Assembly: GCF_013359755.1 (NCBI RefSeq)
Contig: NZ_JABMCJ010000064.1
Span: 34,721 to 98,720, forward strand
Source: Tardiphaga robiniae
GTDB lineage: Bacteria; Pseudomonadota; Alphaproteobacteria; Rhizobiales; Xanthobacteraceae
Reading direction: 5' to 3'
Length of the DNA: 64,000 nt
How positions within the stretch are numbered: the first letter of the stretch is position 1; each line of letters starts with the position of its first letter. The position numbers and the translations under genes were made by a program. The notes beneath the pieces are model-generated. The model was not told the origin of the DNA. It did no database searches and worked only from the letters and a program-made list of their open reading frames with translations. This document shows, piece by piece, positions 63,674 through 64,000 of the stretch.

Positions 63674-64000
63674 TCGCTTCTCCCGATTCAAATATCAAAC
63701 AGCCACGCTCTCGCAGTCTCGCGGCGCTTGCGCGTCCGAGGTGTGAGCAGTGCCCCTCAAACGATGAGGGGTGGCAGCGCGCCGTGAGGCGCAAGGGGTG
63801 GTTTCTGTCGCGATCCGCTCCGCCGGAACGCCGGCAAGCTGCAACCGCGCAACGCCTCACGGCGCGCCACCGCGGCGATTTCTGTCCCCGGGACCGTTCT
63901 TCCGGGCAAAGGCGCAGAGCTCCGCACTCCGCTGATCCCGACGGTTTCCCGCCGTTCACCAATGCCACGTCCAGCCAGCATGAGTGGCAGACCCCCGTAG
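63674..64000. other. GC-rich intergenic region after rpe
   Basis: 327 bases to the window end. No credible gene; two minus-strand frames are open but unsupported. It contains the inverted repeats at 63753-63871. The next gene is presumably beyond 64000. Confidence 0.5.
63753..63871. repeat. hairpin plus long-range inverted repeat
   Basis: CCCCTCA (63753-63759) pairs with TGAGGGG (63765-63771). Next, GGTGGCAGCGCGCCGTGAGGCG (63770-63791) is the inverse of CGCCTCACGGCGCGCCACC (63853-63871) apart from a three-base insertion, enclosing about 61 bases. Confidence 0.65.

Overview
The window reads as chromosomal core DNA of a high-GC alphaproteobacterium, most likely from the Bradyrhizobium/Rhodopseudomonas/Afipia group (Nitrobacteraceae). 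The basis is gene content (Usg protein, groESL behind a CIRCE element, DUF2778 and DUF403 families, paired TctC-type binding proteins, BcsS), the alphaproteobacterial sigma-32 promoter form, and palindromic intergenic repeats of the kind common in that group. I see no tRNA, rRNA, CRISPR array, prophage or insertion sequence. The genus is an inference.

Layout. 1-3.7 kb: partial glutathione S-transferase, MetE-like methionine synthase, a conserved unknown, xanthine phosphoribosyltransferase and a CinA-type protein. 3.9-10.7 kb: a co-directional run that opens with the four-gene Anbu module (circularly permuted ATP-grasp, alpha-E/DUF403, transglutaminase, Anbu proteasome-like protease) and continues with a GNAT acetyltransferase, an SDR and a NupC-type nucleoside transporter. 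10.7-12.8 kb: M19 dipeptidase, a cupin with a histone-H1-like tail, Usg. 13.0-15.3 kb: groES-groEL with CIRCE, a sigma-32-type promoter and a terminator. 15.6-24 kb: RidA, an ArsR/SDR divergent pair with an inverted-repeat operator, a second transglutaminase lacking the usual His, a run of very small unknown genes, a TPR protein, a Tlde1-type (DUF2778) protein, DUF899 and DUF6886. 24-30.6 kb: CHASE-PAS-GAF-GGDEF cyclase, Rrf2 regulator plus AhpD-like protein, TctC receptor, phenylalanine hydroxylase and a short AraC regulator. 30.9-41.9 kb: double-barrel outer membrane protein, GT39 and GT2-GtrA glycosyltransferases, M20 peptidase, DUF72, a second TctC receptor, DUF488, BcsS, class III cyclase, DUF4189.

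42.0-49.0 kb is a minus-strand molybdenum-hydroxylase (CO-dehydrogenase-like) cluster: coxG-, coxS-, coxM-, coxD- and coxE-like genes, a split XdhC, and a MoeA/MocA fusion for cofactor finishing. The catalytic large subunit (coxL) is absent. 49.2-51.7 kb: pcaB-pcaD-pcaC (protocatechuate branch of the beta-ketoadipate pathway). 52.6 kb: a 50-residue Q/G/P-rich gene. 53.1-59.5 kb: a complete branched-chain amino-acid-type ABC importer (livH-livM-livG-livF) followed by two near-identical binding proteins. 59.5-64 kb: an inverted repeat pair, CcdA, a P1/NylC-type peptidase, KTSC protein, EF-hand protein and ribulose-phosphate epimerase.

The most promising systems for follow-up are the Anbu/ATP-grasp/alpha-E/transglutaminase operon, a known but functionally unresolved system, and the Mo-hydroxylase cluster that has all its maturation genes and two of three structural subunits but no catalytic subunit.
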